DNA from: Lunularia cruciata
Lineage: Eukaryota > Streptophyta > Marchantiopsida > Lunulariales > Lunulariaceae
Assembly: GCA_948567375.1 (NCBI GenBank)
Contig: OX419757.1
Span: 44,206,001 to 44,270,000 of the forward strand
Direction: 5' to 3'
Length of the DNA stretch: 64,000 bases
Shown: one piece after another, positions 63,511 through 64,000 of the stretch
Layout of the letters: every line of letters starts with the position of its first letter
Position numbering within the stretch: the stretch's first letter is position 1
Notes under the pieces: generated by a model
Seen by the model: the letters and a program-made list of their open reading frames with translations, nothing else
Database searches by the model: none
What the model was told of the DNA's origin: nothing
Made by a program: the position numbers and the translations under genes

Positions 63511-64000
63511 TCCTCAGAAACCTCCAAACCCTCCGTCTTTCCTCTCTAGTAAGCTTGGGTCCAAGATTTGGCTCCCAAGTATCCTCTGTAACTGCAGTAA
63601 GAGTGGAAGACGTACTGACTGACTGCTACACTGGGCCCTTGGGAGCAATAGTGTCATGCTCTCGACCACTAGAGGTCCCAACCTCAGTGTGAAAAACTCC
63701 CTCCACTCTGGATGCAAGCTCCACACGTCCTCTAGCTGCATCCCATGTGGACCAAGGGTGTAATCCAAGTAGCCCACGCTCACCTAGATGGACTCCAAGT
63801 AGACCACTCTCCCTAGTAGCTACCGGATGTGTCCCAAGAATACCATGTCCACTCGGTCCATTGCCCCCAACATGTGCCTAAATCGTCTTGATAGGCACAA
63901 GGCTCACAAGTGTCCAAGTTGTGATGCCTATCAAGCGCATCCTACGCTGCTCTGCCAAGCCAAGGCTCACAATCCAGGTCAAACAGTTCAGGTCCATAGC
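63511..64000 (-). pseudogene. RLG-B copy 2 methyltransferase C-terminus and linker (cut by window edge)
   Basis: The minus strand at 64000-63925 reads AMDLNCLTWIVSLGLAEQ, the motif X end of the methyltransferase seen at 11605-11653 in copy 1, here without its stops. The linker follows with GPSGHGILGTHPV (about 63850) and other stretches also found at 11740-11970. The remaining about 1.2 kb of the methyltransferase should lie just right of the window. Confidence 0.75.

Larger units (their letters stand above)
51844..64000 (-). mobile_element. RLG-B copy 2, minus strand, running off the right edge
   Basis: From its 3' LTR (51844-52536) upwards: purine tract, PHD finger and integrase tail, integrase, [RLG-D 54298-62099], RNase H, RT, linker, and the last part of the methyltransferase at 63925-64000. 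Joining 54297 to 62104 restores uninterrupted sequence that matches copy 1 at 14190-14215, reversed. Frames are far better kept than in copy 1. The methyltransferase, protease, gag and 5' LTR lie beyond the window. Confidence 0.88.

Noticed and set aside
1-64000. tRNA, rRNA, CRISPR arrays, bacterial operons, telomere or simple centromere repeats
   Set aside because: None recognised on either strand. The tRNA-like strings are retrotransposon primer-binding sites.

Overview
This window is repeat DNA from a plant-type (streptophyte) nuclear genome. I see no host gene, tRNA, rRNA or CRISPR array. Almost every base that can be assigned belongs to Ty3/gypsy LTR retrotransposons nested inside one another, as in large, slowly purged plant genomes (gymnosperm, fern, lycophyte or bryophyte would all fit; I cannot name the species). 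Primer-binding sites look complementary to plant tRNA-Asp, initiator tRNA-Met and tRNA-Glu. Many premature stops are TAG where the sister copy or family motif has CAG, as expected from deamination of plant CHG methylation.

Five families are distinguished here with my own names. RLG-A: very long LTRs (up to 3.9 kb, TGTGGTACC...GGGTTGTCACA), tRNA-Asp-type primer site, and a long coiled-coil reading frame inside the U3 part of the LTR. RLG-B: gag, protease, a C5-cytosine DNA methyltransferase, RT, RNase H, integrase, and a PHD finger at the very end of Pol. RLG-C: initiator-Met primer site, minus strand, 3' end missing. RLG-D: a complete, nearly pristine 7.8-kb element with one 1608-residue gag-pol frame, plus two solo LTRs. 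RLG-E: a minus-strand integrase fragment.

Layout. 1-5674: RLG-A LTRs in both directions with decayed coiled-coil genes. 5675-16733: RLG-B copy 1, broken but carrying the methyltransferase (10.7-11.7 kb) and PHD finger (15.65-15.79 kb); an RLG-D solo LTR lies in its RT gene. 16743-19990: RLG-A debris, mostly minus strand. 19991-22648: RLG-E integrase and unassigned sequence. 22649-23285: RLG-B LTR. 23286-51843: an old plus-strand RLG-A LTR split by a minus solo LTR (23930-27733) and by a complete RLG-A element (28168-50954). That element holds RLG-C (29285-34662), a shorter RLG-A LTR with a second one nested in it (35060-38720), and an RLG-D solo LTR (44655-45345). 51844-64000: RLG-B copy 2, minus strand, running off the right edge and split by the complete RLG-D element (54298-62099).

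How the parts work together. Gag packages the element RNA, protease matures the polyprotein, RT and RNase H copy RNA into DNA from a tRNA primer, and integrase inserts it. The unusual parts are the accessory ones: the RLG-B methyltransferase and PHD finger, the U3-encoded coiled-coil protein of RLG-A, a CCHC protein encoded ahead of gag-pol in RLG-D, and a family of about 55-residue mini-proteins encoded twice in the 5' leaders of both RLG-D and RLG-C with exactly conserved spacing. Only RLG-D looks able to act on its own today.
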